From Methylophilus sp. DW102 (GTDB lineage: Bacteria; Pseudomonadota; Gammaproteobacteria; Burkholderiales; Methylophilaceae): a DNA stretch of 64,000 nt. The stretch is from contig NZ_AP029023.1 in assembly GCF_037076555.1 (NCBI RefSeq), positions 1,798,001-1,862,000 on the forward strand, read 5' to 3'. This document shows, in pieces, positions 7,584 through 17,006 of this stretch; position 1 is the first letter of the stretch, and each line of letters begins with the position of its first letter. The notes under the pieces were generated by a model. The model saw only the letters and a list, made by a program, of their open reading frames with translations. It had not been told where the DNA came from and did not search any database. The translations under genes and the position numbers were made by a program.

Positions 7584-7714
7584 CGGGAGTGAGCTATCAC
7601 TAGGACCGATACCAGCAGACTGCATATCCGCCGGTATCGGGGTAGACACTCCCAAACTTGCATATTGATCTTAGTCAGAATAAAAAAGGCAACGCAATTG
7701 CGCTGCCTTTTTTA
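7584..7714 (+). ncRNA. Structured small RNA candidate between mocR and the PepSY gene
   Basis: About 130 nt with no credible reading frame. GGGAGTG (7585-7591) pairs with CACTCCC (7647-7653), enclosing an eight-base stem CCGATACC (7606-7613) / GGTATCGG (7633-7640). An alternative hairpin AGTGA (7588-7592) / TCACT (7597-7601) would break the outer stem, giving two exclusive folds. It starts at the expected distance from a sigma-54-like promoter and ends at an intrinsic terminator. No known RNA family was recognised. It could instead be an element of the regulator's 3' UTR. Confidence 0.45.
7682..7713. terminator. Bidirectional terminator between RNA candidate and PepSY gene
   Basis: AAAAAAGGCA (7682-7691) pairs with TGCCTTTTTT (7704-7713) around an inner CGCAA/TTGCG stem with one mismatch. 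T-runs on both strands let it end the plus-strand RNA and the minus-strand PepSY gene. Confidence 0.88.
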
Positions 7715-7764
7715 TTCTGCCTTTGAGACTGGATCTGCCTCACGGAGAGACAGACACAACCCAA

Positions 7765-8292
7765 TTACTCTTGACCGATTTGGTACACTTCGTAGCTGGT
7801 TTCCACAATCTTACCGGTTGTCGCATCAACTTCAACTTTGACTTCTTCGTTGTCTGCTTCGAGGATATCAAATTCGTAAGAGGCTTTGCCATCTGGTTCA
7901 AGCTCATACTCCACTTCAACCACTTTACCGGCATGCGCCGCCAGAGCTGTGGCTTTGGCATCGGCTTCTGAAACTTTAGCCAAGGCTTTAAATTTCTCGT
8001 CATCCGCGGTCACTTCTTGCTCTACTTCTGTGACTTTACCTGTTTTGGCGCTACACTCGATATCCCAAGCAGTGCCGTCTTTGGACTGCACATCAAACTC
8101 GTATACCAATTGCTTGCGCTCAGATTTGGCTTCGACTTTTACAATTTTGCCATCATGCACAGACAAGGCCGCTTTTACGCACTTACCCAGGCTGTCGTAG
8201 GCTTTTGGTTTGATAGTTTCATGGTCAGCGAATGCTGGCGCTGACAATACACCGCATACAGCGGCAATGATGAATGACGCTTTGATTTGCAT
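7765..8292 (-). CDS. Periplasmic PepSY-domain protein, Lanpepsy-like
   Basis: A 175-residue secreted protein with a clear signal peptide ([22 protein letters not shown]) and two PepSY units, about residues 30-95 and 100-172. Each ends in a [17 protein letters not shown] or [19 protein letters not shown] strand. It is strongly acidic (many Glu and Asp), as expected of a metal binder. Lanpepsy of Methylobacillus flagellatus is a periplasmic PepSY protein shown to bind lanthanides. The similarity in layout, size and host, and the location two genes from xoxF, make this a likely orthologue, though only a sequence comparison would prove it. The upstream 8293-8466 spacer shows nothing further. Confidence 0.8.
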   Translation of the reverse strand: MQIKASFIIAAVCGVLSAPAFADHETIKPKAYDSLGKCVKAALSVHDGKIVKVEAKSERKQLVYEFDVQSKDGTAWDIECSAKTGKVTEVEQEVTADDEKFKALAKVSEADAKATALAAHAGKVVEVEYELEPDGKASYEFDILEADNEEVKVEVDATTGKIVETSYEVYQIGQE

Positions 8293-8466
8293 AATGATCT
8301 CCTAAGATTAAGTCATGAACTCATCGTGCAAGACTGCGCTAGGGACGCATCTTGACACATTCACAACGATGCAAAGGATATCAAAAACAAACAGGGGTTT
8401 TGCAAATATTACACCTTATTAACAAAATGGTTTAAATCAACCATTTCACGCCCTTCACCAGCCTCT

Positions 8467-9261
8467 TTAGACCGCAACTGGCGCCTTGATAGCAGGATAA
8501 GGATCGTAGTTTTCCAGTGTGAAATCTTCAAACTTAAAGGCAAAAATATCGTTAACTGCCGGGTTAATGCGCATGTTAGGCAAGGCACGTGGTGTGCGTG
8601 CAAGCTGCTCTTTGACTTGCTCCATATGGTTGCTGTAGATGTGGGCATCGCCTAGCGTATGCACAAAATCCCCCAGCTGCAAATCACACACCTGCGCGAC
8701 CATCATGGTCAACAAAGCATATGAGGCAATGTTAAACGGCACGCCTAGAAAAATATCCGCACTTCGCTGATAGAGCTGGCAGGACAGTTTGCCATCTGCC
8801 ACATAAAACTGGAAAAAAGCATGGCATGGCGGCAACTTCATCCGCTCAACATCGGCCACATTCCAGGCTGACACAATTAAACGACGAGAGTCAGGGGTCT
8901 TTTTGATCTGCTCTATAACCTGCGAAATCTGGTCAATATGACTGCCATCCGGCTTGGGCCAATTGCGCCATTGATAACCATACACAGGCCCAAGATTGCC
9001 TTGTTCGTCTGCCCACTCATCCCAAATGGTAACGCCGTGTTCCTTGAGGTAGGCAATATTGGTACTGCCTCGCAAAAACCAGAGGAGCTCATGAATAATC
9101 GACTTCAGGTGTACCTTTTTGGTCGTTAATAATGGAAAACCTTCTGCCAGGTTAAAGCGCATCTGATAGCCAAACACCGAGATCGTGCCTGTACCGGTGC
9201 GGTCAGTTTTGACATGACCATGCGCAAGTACGTGGTTCAGTAAATCATGATACTGTTGCAT
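8467..9261 (-). CDS. thyA: Thymidylate synthase
   Basis: A 264-residue enzyme, the standard length, methylating dUMP to dTMP with methylene-tetrahydrofolate. The catalytic Cys lies in [13 protein letters not shown], and [19 protein letters not shown] and the C-terminal [13 protein letters not shown] are textbook family segments. It begins 18 bp after thrC on the same strand and is the last gene of the alaA-hom-thrC-thyA run. C1 units from methanol feed the folate pool that it uses. Confidence 0.98.
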   Translation of the reverse strand: MQQYHDLLNHVLAHGHVKTDRTGTGTISVFGYQMRFNLAEGFPLLTTKKVHLKSIIHELLWFLRGSTNIAYLKEHGVTIWDEWADEQGNLGPVYGYQWRNWPKPDGSHIDQISQVIEQIKKTPDSRRLIVSAWNVADVERMKLPPCHAFFQFYVADGKLSCQLYQRSADIFLGVPFNIASYALLTMMVAQVCDLQLGDFVHTLGDAHIYSNHMEQVKEQLARTPRALPNMRINPAVNDIFAFKFEDFTLENYDPYPAIKAPVAV

Positions 9262-9279
9262 AGACAGGCTCCCGCTAAT

Positions 9280-10713
9280 TTAGGTATTGGCGACGATAAA
9301 TGCTTTAATCGCATCGACACTGACGTCCATGACAGTCGAGGTTTGCGGCAAGTCTTCCAGGCCTTGCAGGCTGGCTGGCCGCTCTGGTTTTTCTCCTAGA
9401 GCTTCCACGATGGCGTCTTCAAACTTGGCCGGCAGTGCCGTTTCCAATACTAGCATGGGCACATTTGGCTTACGGTGTTCCAGAGCGACTTTCAAGCCAT
9501 CGGCAGTATGCGTATCAATAGTCACGCCATATTTTTCTTTGGTAGTGCGTATGACTTGCATCCGGTTGGCATGGTTACTATGGCCTGAAACAAACCCAAA
9601 GTCAGCCACTTTCTCAAAATAACCATCTGCATTCAGGTCAAACTTGCCCCCATGATCCACAGCGGTCCACAGCTCGCGTACCCTTGCGCTGTCTTGCCCC
9701 ATCAAGTCATAGACAAAGCGCTCAAAGTTGGAGGCTTTGCTGATATCCATGGACGGGCTGGAGGTATGATAAGTCTTGGCTGAACCACGCGGCGCATAAA
9801 CGCCGGTATTGAAAAATTCGTCCAGCACATCATTTTCGTTGGTAGCAACGATCAATTGATCAATAGGTAAGCCCATCATGCGCGCAATATGCCCTGCACA
9901 GACATTGCCGAAGTTGCCACTTGGCACGGTGAAGCTGACCTTCTGGCTGTTGTTTGTGGTCACAGCCAAATAGCCTTTGAAGTAATACACAATTTGGGCT
10001 GCAATGCGCCCCCAGTTAATGGAATTGACTGCGCCGATTTTGTATTGCGCCTTGAATGCATGATCATTTGAGACGGCTTTGACCATATCCTGTGCATCAT
10101 CAAATACCCCTTTAACCGCAATATTGAAGATGTTTTTATCTTGCAGGCTGAACATCTGCGCCGTCTGGAAGCGGCTCATTTTCTGGTAAGGCGATAGCAT
10201 GAAGACACGTACGCCTTTTTTGCCACGCATGGCATATTCGGCCGCTGAGCCTGTATCACCGGACGTTGCGCCCAAAATATTGGTGGTCTGGCCAGTTTTT
10301 TCCAGCACGTATTCAAACAGGTTGCCCAGCAGCTGCATCGCCATGTCTTTAAACGCCAGCGTTGGCCCATTTGAGAGACTCAACAGGTAGAGATTATCCT
10401 CGAGCTTGAGTGTAGGTGTAATGTCCTCGGCATTTTGGCCAGCACGCGCATATTGATAGACTTCAGCCCGGTAGGTTTTATCAATAATGGCTTTGAGATC
10501 TGCGTGTGGAATATCACTGTCATCAACCAAGCGTGACAAAACCGCAAACGCCAGCTCACGGTAACTCATGCCACGCATGGCATTGAGGTCAGCATCGCTG
10601 AATTGCGGATACTGCTCAGGCAGATACAAGCCGCCGTCTGGCGCCAGGCCACCCAGCAAAATCTCACTAAAACTCAAAGCAGGCGATTGCCCGCGGGTAC
10701 TGATATATTTCAT
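9280..10713 (-). CDS. thrC: Threonine synthase
   Basis: A 477-residue PLP enzyme turning O-phosphohomoserine into threonine. The PLP lysine is in GPTLAFKDMAMQLLG, and the phosphate-binding loop is seen in TSGDTGSAAEYAMRGKKGV. The length fits the long (subfamily 2) bacterial form, with the insert after residue 170 typical of proteobacteria. It sits 44 bp downstream of hom, together completing the last steps of threonine synthesis except for homoserine kinase, which is not in the window. Confidence 0.97.
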   Translation of the reverse strand: MKYISTRGQSPALSFSEILLGGLAPDGGLYLPEQYPQFSDADLNAMRGMSYRELAFAVLSRLVDDSDIPHADLKAIIDKTYRAEVYQYARAGQNAEDITPTLKLEDNLYLLSLSNGPTLAFKDMAMQLLGNLFEYVLEKTGQTTNILGATSGDTGSAAEYAMRGKKGVRVFMLSPYQKMSRFQTAQMFSLQDKNIFNIAVKGVFDDAQDMVKAVSNDHAFKAQYKIGAVNSINWGRIAAQIVYYFKGYLAVTTNNSQKVSFTVPSGNFGNVCAGHIARMMGLPIDQLIVATNENDVLDEFFNTGVYAPRGSAKTYHTSSPSMDISKASNFERFVYDLMGQDSARVRELWTAVDHGGKFDLNADGYFEKVADFGFVSGHSNHANRMQVIRTTKEKYGVTIDTHTADGLKVALEHRKPNVPMLVLETALPAKFEDAIVEALGEKPERPASLQGLEDLPQTSTVMDVSVDAIKAFIVANT

Positions 10714-10757
10714 TGTATGACACTCACTGAATTTGGCCGGGTCAACATTAGACTGAC

Positions 10758-12071
10758 TTAGCGCGACAAGGATTCGACACGGATTTTTGTCACTTTACCA
10801 GTCAAGGCGGGCAAGGCCTCGATACGGGCGATCGCGGTATCCATGGTTTTTTCCTGGGTGGTATGGGTCAGAATGACGATATCCGCTTCTGACTCCCCAT
10901 CTGCCGGCTCTTTCTGCAGCATGGCATCAATCGAAATTTGCAGATCAGCCAGAATCTTGGTCAAATCGGCCATGACACCGGGTTTATCCGATGCACGCAA
11001 ACGCAAGTAGTAATCAGAATACACTTCTGCAATCGGCAACACGGGCAAAGCTTGCTGCTGATCTAACTGGTAGCCCAAATAGGCCACGCGTTGTTCGGCC
11101 TGCGTGCCCTGCAAGCGAGCGATATCGACTAAATCAGCCACCACAGCACTCGCGGTAGGCTCAGCGCCCGCACCGGCGCCGTAGTACAAGGTAGGCCCAA
11201 CGGCATCGCCTTTCACCACAACGGCATTCATGGCGCCATCGACATTGGCAATCAGGCGTTTTTCCGGGATCAAAGTCGGATGCACACGCAACTCGACGCC
11301 CTCACTGGTTTTCTTGCTGATGCCCAGCAATTTAACGCGGTAGCCCAACTCTGCCGCATAGCTAATATCTTGAATGCTGAGTTGAGTGATGCCCTCAGTG
11401 TAAGCTTGTTCAAACTGCATGGGCATGCCAAACGCAATACTGGCCATGATGGTCAGCTTGTGTGCGGCATCAATGCCTTCGACGTCAAACGTCGGATCAG
11501 CCTCGGCATATCCCAGACGCTGCGCTTCTTTGAGCACATCTGCGAAGGCGAGGCCTTTGTCACGCATTTCGCTCAGGATAAAGTTGGTGGTGCCGTTGAT
11601 AATGCCAGCCACCCATTCGATTTTGTTGGCACTCAAGCCTTCACGTAAAGCCTTGATGATGGGGATACCACCTGCGACCGCCGCCTCAAATGCTACGATC
11701 ACGCCTTTATCAGACGCAGCTTTAAAAATTTCGTTACCATGCACGGCCAGCAAGGCCTTGTTGGCCGTGACCACGTGCTTGCCATTGGCAATGGCTTGTA
11801 GCACCAACTCCTTGGCAATGGTGTAGCCGCCGATCAACTCGACAACCACATCAATCTCCGGGTTATTGACCACGGCAAAGGCGTCGTCAGTCAAGGCAAC
11901 CTGCCCATTCGTGACCTGTTTGGCGAGCTCCAGGTTGCGGTCAGCCACTTGCACAATACGGATATTGCCCCCAATCCGGCGTGCGATTTCCGCCTGGTTA
12001 CGGGTGAGCACGGTGTAAGTACCACCGCCTACTGTGCCTATGCCCAACAATCCAACTTTTAATTCTTTCAT
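10758..12071 (-). CDS. hom: Homoserine dehydrogenase
   Basis: A 437-residue NAD(P)-dependent enzyme reducing aspartate semialdehyde to homoserine. The Rossmann motif GLLGIGTVGGGTY is at the N terminus. The catalytic region includes NGTTNFILSEM and EADPTFDVEGIDAAHKL. A C-terminal ACT domain from about residue 350 (YYLRLRASDKPGVMADL) predicts threonine feedback inhibition. It lies between alaA (42 bp upstream) and thrC. Confidence 0.98.
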   Translation of the reverse strand: MKELKVGLLGIGTVGGGTYTVLTRNQAEIARRIGGNIRIVQVADRNLELAKQVTNGQVALTDDAFAVVNNPEIDVVVELIGGYTIAKELVLQAIANGKHVVTANKALLAVHGNEIFKAASDKGVIVAFEAAVAGGIPIIKALREGLSANKIEWVAGIINGTTNFILSEMRDKGLAFADVLKEAQRLGYAEADPTFDVEGIDAAHKLTIMASIAFGMPMQFEQAYTEGITQLSIQDISYAAELGYRVKLLGISKKTSEGVELRVHPTLIPEKRLIANVDGAMNAVVVKGDAVGPTLYYGAGAGAEPTASAVVADLVDIARLQGTQAEQRVAYLGYQLDQQQALPVLPIAEVYSDYYLRLRASDKPGVMADLTKILADLQISIDAMLQKEPADGESEADIVILTHTTQEKTMDTAIARIEALPALTGKVTKIRVESLSR

Positions 12072-12113
12072 ACTTAATACTCACCATTGATGGCATGCCC
12101 ACTGGCACACCTT

Positions 12114-13340
12114 TTATTTTGAATGTTTCTTTCGATACCCATCGAGGTAACGCCCTATACGTGTCATGGCCTCGGTCAGGTCATCCACATTAGGCAGGAA
12201 GACTACACGGAAGTGGTCTGGCGACTTCCAGTTAAAACCGGTCCCCTGTACCAACAGCACTTTTTCTTCGAGCAGCAAGTCCAGAATAAATTGCTGGTCA
12301 TCCGCAATCGGATACATGTTGGCATCCAGCTTGGGGAACAAATACATGGCGGCCTGAGGTTTGACACAGGTCACCCCTGGCATCGCGGTCAACATGTCAT
12401 AGGCCAGATCGCGCTGTTTGCACAGACGACCACCAGGGGCCACCAGATCGTTGATACTTTGGTATCCTCCCAACGCAGTCTGGATCGCCAGTTGGCCGGG
12501 CACATTGGCACATAAGCGCATAGAGGCCAGCATATTCAGGCCTTCGATGTAGTCTTTGGCGTCTTTTTTGTCGCCTGAAATAACCATCCAGCCAGACCGG
12601 TAACCACAAGCCCGGTAGTTCTTGGACAAGCCATTGAAGGTCACAAACAATACATCATCGGCCAAAGAGGCAATCGAAGTATGTGTATTGCCGTCGTACA
12701 ACACTTTGTCGTAAATTTCATCGGCAAAAATCACCAGACCATGATGACGGGCGATCTCAATAATGCCTTCCAGCGTCTCTTTAGGATATAAGGCGCCGGT
12801 GGGGTTATTAGGGTTGATAATCACAATGCCTTTGGTATTGGCATTGATTTTGTTCTCAATATCCTCAAGGTCGGGCAACCAGCCAGACTGTTCATCACAC
12901 ACATAATGCCTTGCCGTGCCGCCCGCCAGATTAACGGCTGCCGTCCACAGTGGATAGTCGGGCATGGGCACCAGAATCTGGTCACCATTATTGAGCAAGC
13001 CTTGCATTGCCATGACAATCAGCTCGGACACGCCGTTGCCAATAATGATGTCGTCTATGGTCACACCAGTAACATTTTTTTGCTGGGTGTAATGCATGAT
13101 GGCTTTGCGCGCGGCAAACAAGCCTTTGGAATCCGTATAGCCAGAGGCCTGATCCATATTATGAATCACGTCCTGAACGATTTCTTCTGGCGCATTGAAA
13201 CCGAATGGCATCGGGTTACCGATATTCAGTTTGATAATGCGCTGCCCGTCTTCCTCCATCTGGCGTGCGCGCTGTAATACAGGGCCGCGGATGTCGTAAC
13301 AGACATTACTGAGTTTGCTGGATTTATTGACTGGCTGCAT
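12114..13340 (-). CDS. alaA: Alanine (glutamate-pyruvate) aminotransferase AlaA
   Basis: A 408-residue class I/II aminotransferase. It follows E. coli AlaA closely in opening (KSSKLSNVCYDIRGPVL), in NPNNPTGALYPKE, in the PLP-lysine region FNGLSKNYRACGYRSGWM and in the tail. It interconverts pyruvate and alanine with glutamate. First gene of the minus-strand run to hom, thrC and thyA. In Betaproteobacteria this alaA-hom-thrC order is common, linking pyruvate- and aspartate-derived amino acids. Confidence 0.94.
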   Translation of the reverse strand: MQPVNKSSKLSNVCYDIRGPVLQRARQMEEDGQRIIKLNIGNPMPFGFNAPEEIVQDVIHNMDQASGYTDSKGLFAARKAIMHYTQQKNVTGVTIDDIIIGNGVSELIVMAMQGLLNNGDQILVPMPDYPLWTAAVNLAGGTARHYVCDEQSGWLPDLEDIENKINANTKGIVIINPNNPTGALYPKETLEGIIEIARHHGLVIFADEIYDKVLYDGNTHTSIASLADDVLFVTFNGLSKNYRACGYRSGWMVISGDKKDAKDYIEGLNMLASMRLCANVPGQLAIQTALGGYQSINDLVAPGGRLCKQRDLAYDMLTAMPGVTCVKPQAAMYLFPKLDANMYPIADDQQFILDLLLEEKVLLVQGTGFNWKSPDHFRVVFLPNVDDLTEAMTRIGRYLDGYRKKHSK

Positions 13341-13500
13341 AGCGGATTAACAAACACATCTGGCGTGTGTTAAGCTCTTAAAGTAAAACTTTCATTCTAC
13401 CTGCAAACCCTTGCTACATCAATGAACCTAGTACGCGGCATCGGGTCTGGATTGGATAGTCCTTGCACATTCAGCCACCTCACAATTGAGCTTCAAACTT

Positions 13501-13893
13501 ATGAAACTACATCTGCATACCGGTGAACAGCAATACCAGATTCATGGCGTCGATAGCGATGCGGTCACCATCAATCAGCAGCGCTATCCACAACCAGTCA
13601 TTGTCAGCGATCAAGCACTGCGCACTGACTGGTTTCATGGCGCATGGGAAAAGCTGGACGCTCAAGCTTTATCACTCATTCTAGAGTTCAAACCAGAAGT
13701 CGTGTTATTGGGGACGGGAGACAAACAGCGCTTTATTCACCCCAAACATCTGCAGCCCTTTTTATCGGAACTGATCGCTGTGGAATGCATGACCACTGCA
13801 GCCGCTTGCCGTACCTTCAACATTTTGAGCGCAGAAAATAGAAAAGTCGTGGCTGCCCTGCTACTTGAAAAACACCTCTCGGACGCAACTTAG
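13501..13893 (+). CDS. Mth938/NDUFAF3-like domain protein
   Basis: A 130-residue soluble protein of the Mth938-like family (DUF498). The hallmark is FKPEVVLLGTGDKQRFIHP followed by VECMTTAAACRTFNILSAENRKVVAALL. The biochemical role in bacteria is unknown; the eukaryotic relative NDUFAF3 assists complex I assembly. The ATG at 13501 is preferred to the upstream in-frame TTG at 13486, because homologues begin at this strand; the ribosome site is weak. Convergent with the DUF1439 lipoprotein gene, 4 bp apart. Confidence 0.85.
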   Translation: MKLHLHTGEQQYQIHGVDSDAVTINQQRYPQPVIVSDQALRTDWFHGAWEKLDAQALSLILEFKPEVVLLGTGDKQRFIHPKHLQPFLSELIAVECMTTAAACRTFNILSAENRKVVAALLLEKHLSDAT

Positions 13894-13897
13894 CCGC

Positions 13898-14443
13898 TTA
13901 CTGCGGCTTGAGCGTCACGCTTAGCCCCTCAGGGGTGACTTTGAGTTGATCGGGTTGATACTTTCTACCGGCATAACTCAAATCTTCCGGCTTCACTTCA
14001 TATAGGACGACCTGCTTAAACCATTGCCGACCTATGTCTTTAGCCAACTGCTGGGCGAGGTTGCTCCACTCACTGCCGGCACCATCCAGCTGTAACGAAT
14101 CCACCTCAGGCTGATCCAGCACCACCGCCTGTTGCGCCTGATCAAACTGCAACAAACCAGAGAGACCGAGTTTGCCGGTCGCAGAGTTGGCCAGCAAATC
14201 GCTACGGACATTCGCATCCATCAAGGCATGTATGCGGCCAGAGCCAGGCTCGACCGACACGAGTGCATTAGAAAGCTGAAGATGAAATATACGCATAAGC
14301 GTGATCGGTTTTTCCAGTTTTCGATTCAACTTTTGCTGTAATTGTGCCGTATTAATATGCAAGGTGCGCTCGCCCAGACTCACACAGTGCGAGAGGAGTA
14401 ACACTAGCAAAACACTGAGGCAAAGCCCGATTAATTGACGCAT
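13898..14443 (-). CDS. DUF1439 (YceB-like) lipoprotein
   Basis: A 181-residue probable lipoprotein. The hydrophobic leader ends in the lipobox LSHC at about residue 20, followed by the typical LNINTAQLQQKLN-like opening of DUF1439 proteins and a conserved tail with KVTPEGLSVTLKP. The family folds like a lipid-binding tubular barrel and its function is not settled. Transcribed away from the pilin-like gene. Confidence 0.8.
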   Translation of the reverse strand: MRQLIGLCLSVLLVLLLSHCVSLGERTLHINTAQLQQKLNRKLEKPITLMRIFHLQLSNALVSVEPGSGRIHALMDANVRSDLLANSATGKLGLSGLLQFDQAQQAVVLDQPEVDSLQLDGAGSEWSNLAQQLAKDIGRQWFKQVVLYEVKPEDLSYAGRKYQPDQLKVTPEGLSVTLKPQ

Positions 14444-14522
14444 TTGTAAGCCCTATTTAACACTTGTAACATTCAACAAAAATCGAAAACACTTCACAGA
14501 GGATACGATAAGATCGTGCGCT

Positions 14523-15020
14523 ATGGGAATTAAACATCGCCTCCAGCCTGGATTTACATTGGTAGAAATGATTGTGGTCATGCTGATTCTATCAGCGCTG
14601 GCTGTGACTGCCTATGCACGTATTTCTCAGGTCGACTCACAGGCCAGACAAGCCAGCTTGTCAGCCTTCAAAGCTAACGTACAAGCGACTGCCATCATGG
14701 CCAAAGGCGTATGCATGTCCGATCCGCAATGTGACAGCCAGCAAGTGGCACCGTCAACCACGATAGAGGGCAATGTTATTTACTTCAGCCAAAGCTATCC
14801 TGTCGGCTGGCTGGGCAATAGTGATGGTGCAGGCACCCTCAACCAGTTACTAGACACTGGGAAATTTGCTATCCAGCCATCCCTGTCAGATCGTGAGCAT
14901 GCCACCTATTATTTGCAAGGGGCCAGAAACAGCGCACACTGCAAGCTGGAATATATCCTGGCCTTCGGTGCAAACAGCACTCAGCCTCTGACGATCCAGA
15001 CAGACAGTAGCGGTTGCTAA
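14523..15020 (+). CDS. Type IV pilin-like protein (prepilin)
   Basis: A 165-residue prepilin. A short basic leader is cut by prepilin peptidase in the motif PGFTLVEMIVVMLIL, with Glu at mature position 5 and the usual hydrophobic stalk helix. The C-terminal head has a Cys pair (near NSAHCKLEY and the final SSGC) and an additional MCMSDPQC-like pair (GVCMSDPQC), resembling MSHA/GspH-type minor pilins. It stands alone with no pilus genes beside it, so it would work with an assembly system elsewhere. Confidence 0.85.
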   Translation: MGIKHRLQPGFTLVEMIVVMLILSALAVTAYARISQVDSQARQASLSAFKANVQATAIMAKGVCMSDPQCDSQQVAPSTTIEGNVIYFSQSYPVGWLGNSDGAGTLNQLLDTGKFAIQPSLSDREHATYYLQGARNSAHCKLEYILAFGANSTQPLTIQTDSSGC

Positions 15021-15045
15021 TATCAGGTCAAGCAGGCACCAAAAA

Positions 15046-15078
15046 TAAAAAAGCCGTGTGTTGAAATCACACACGGCT
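15046..15078 (-). terminator. Terminator of the fabA-fabB operon
   Basis: The 10-bp stem AGCCGTGTGT / ACACACGGCT has loop TGAAATC (15062-15068). On the minus strand it is followed by a T-rich tract (TTTTTTATTTTT), right after the fabB stop. Confidence 0.85.
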
Positions 15079-15098
15079 ATTCACAGCTCAACCCAAGC

Positions 15099-16325
15099 TT
15101 AAAGATGTTTGGTTGACAAGGTCAATGTGGCGTTGGTGCCACCAAAACCAAAGCTGTTAGAAAGTGCGGTTTGCACCTTGGCAGATGGAATGGCCTGACG
15201 CACAATATTCAAGCCCTCAGCCGCCGGGTCCAGATGATCAATATTGGCAGAGGCCGCAATAAATCCGTGCTGCATCATCAGCAATGTATAAATGGCTTCA
15301 TTGACACCGGCGGCCCCAAGCGCATGACCAGACAGTGATTTGGTCGAAGCAATCGCTGCCCGGCTTTGCGTGCCAAAAACAGCGCGAATGGCTTCGAGCT
15401 CTTTGGTATCGCCAACCGGGGTACTGGTCCCATGCGTATTGATGTAATCAATATCGTCCGGACTAATCCCTTGCAGGGCTTGCTGCATACAGCGCACCGC
15501 CCCTTCGCCACTAGGGGCGACCATGTCGTAGCCGTCAGAGGTTGCTCCATAACCGATCACTTCAGCATAAATCTGCGCACCGCGGGCTTTGGCATGTTCG
15601 TACTCTTCAAGCACGACAATGCCGCCTCCACCGGAGATGACAAAGCCATCCCTATCCACATCGTAAGTACGAGAAGCTTTTTCAGGCGTCTCGTTATACT
15701 TGCTCGACAAGGCGCCCATGGCATCAAACAGATAACTCATGGTCCAGTGCTCTTCTTCGCCGCCGCCAGCAAACACAATATCCTGTTTACCCAATTGAAT
15801 TTGCTCTACACCGGCCCCGATACAGTGGGCACTGGTTGAACAGGCAGAGCTGATACCGTAATTGACGCCCTTGATTTTCGCCCCGGTCGCCAAGCAGGCA
15901 GCAATGCCACTGCTCATGGTTTTGGTGACCATGTAAGGTCCCACACGACGAATCCCTTTTTCAGCCAGTGTATTGGTGCCTTCCAGCATACTCTCGGTGG
16001 AGGTCCCCCCGGCACCGACAATGAGGCCGGTCCGCACATTGGACACCAGTTCCGCTGGCAGTTGCGCATCAGCAATCGCTTCCTGCATGGCCAACCAGGC
16101 ATAAGCATGGCCTTTGGCCATAAAACGCAACAACTTACGGTCAATCAGGGCTTCGATATCCAAATTTTTAATCGAACCCGCCACGTGCGAGCGCAAACCG
16201 CGCTCGGCATACTCCGGCTGATAGCTTATGCCAGAGCGCCCGGCTTTCAGGCTCTCCAGCACTTCTTGTTTGTTATTACCGAGACTTGATACGATACCAA
16301 ATCCTGTAATCACTACGCGACGCAT
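15099..16325 (-). CDS. fabB: 3-oxoacyl-ACP synthase I (FabB)
   Basis: A 408-residue elongating condensing enzyme. The catalytic Cys is in [10 protein letters not shown] near residue 163, with His residues in [11 protein letters not shown] and [11 protein letters not shown]. Together with FabA it commits the chain to unsaturated fatty acids. An upstream in-frame start at 16346 exists, but the ATG at 16325 (MRRVVITG) has a strong AAGGGAGG ribosome site four bases before it. It follows fabA by 53 bp, the usual fabAB pair. Confidence 0.97.
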   Translation of the reverse strand: MRRVVITGFGIVSSLGNNKQEVLESLKAGRSGISYQPEYAERGLRSHVAGSIKNLDIEALIDRKLLRFMAKGHAYAWLAMQEAIADAQLPAELVSNVRTGLIVGAGGTSTESMLEGTNTLAEKGIRRVGPYMVTKTMSSGIAACLATGAKIKGVNYGISSACSTSAHCIGAGVEQIQLGKQDIVFAGGGEEEHWTMSYLFDAMGALSSKYNETPEKASRTYDVDRDGFVISGGGGIVVLEEYEHAKARGAQIYAEVIGYGATSDGYDMVAPSGEGAVRCMQQALQGISPDDIDYINTHGTSTPVGDTKELEAIRAVFGTQSRAAIASTKSLSGHALGAAGVNEAIYTLLMMQHGFIAASANIDHLDPAAEGLNIVRQAIPSAKVQTALSNSFGFGGTNATLTLSTKHL

Positions 16326-16378
16326 TGCGCCTCCCTTAAACTTCAAAAAACGGTCACGAATACTAAAAATGATCCGTA

Positions 16379-16894
16379 CTAAAAATTGTCTGTGGTGGTA
16401 AACAGCCCAACACGCAAATCGCTGGCAGAATAAATCTCACGACCATCCACCTCCATCCGTGCATCCGCAATCCCCATCACCAGTTTGCGCATGATCACGC
16501 GTTTTAAATCAATGTGATAACGCACTAACTTGGCCTTGGGCAGGACTTGACCGGTAAACTTCACCTCGCCTGAACCCAGCGCGCGGCCACGTCCAGGCCC
16601 ACCTTTCCAACCCAGAAAAAAGCCAACCAGCTGCCACATCGCATCCAGACCCAAACAGCCTGGCATCACAGGGTCTCCGGTGAAGTGGCATTCAAAAAAC
16701 CACAGGTCAGGACGGATATCCAGCTCGGCAATAATTTCGCCCTGGCCATATTTTCCACCTTCATCAGAAATCTTTACGATCCGGTCAAACATCAGCATAG
16801 GAGGCAGTGGCAATTGCGCGTTGCCTTCACCAAACATTTCGCCGCGACCGCAAGACAGCAACTCCTCTTTACTGAAACTACTTTTTCTAGTCAT
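16379..16894 (-). CDS. fabA: 3-hydroxydecanoyl-ACP dehydratase/isomerase FabA
   Basis: A 171-residue single hot-dog-fold enzyme. The active-site His is in [14 protein letters not shown] and the Asp in [13 protein letters not shown]. It dehydrates 3-hydroxydecanoyl-ACP and isomerises the product to the cis-3 form. The length equals the family norm. It heads the fabAB operon and is divergent from mxaR across 267 bp containing repeated GTTAC motifs. Confidence 0.98.
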   Translation of the reverse strand: MTRKSSFSKEELLSCGRGEMFGEGNAQLPLPPMLMFDRIVKISDEGGKYGQGEIIAELDIRPDLWFFECHFTGDPVMPGCLGLDAMWQLVGFFLGWKGGPGRGRALGSGEVKFTGQVLPKAKLVRYHIDLKRVIMRKLVMGIADARMEVDGREIYSASDLRVGLFTTTDNF

Positions 16895-17006
16895 GTATTT
16901 TTAGATTTTTAGTATAAAACAATATTTTCGCCGGAAATTGCGTTTAGTGAAAGCTTTTTGTCACGCAAAGACTATACAGACCTGTATACTTTTCTTCAAA
17001 ACACAG

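Noticed and set aside
7584..7713. Known riboswitch class
   Set aside because: The paired element does not match the cores of riboswitches I can recall, and it is followed by a terminator and an opposite-strand gene rather than a controlled gene.
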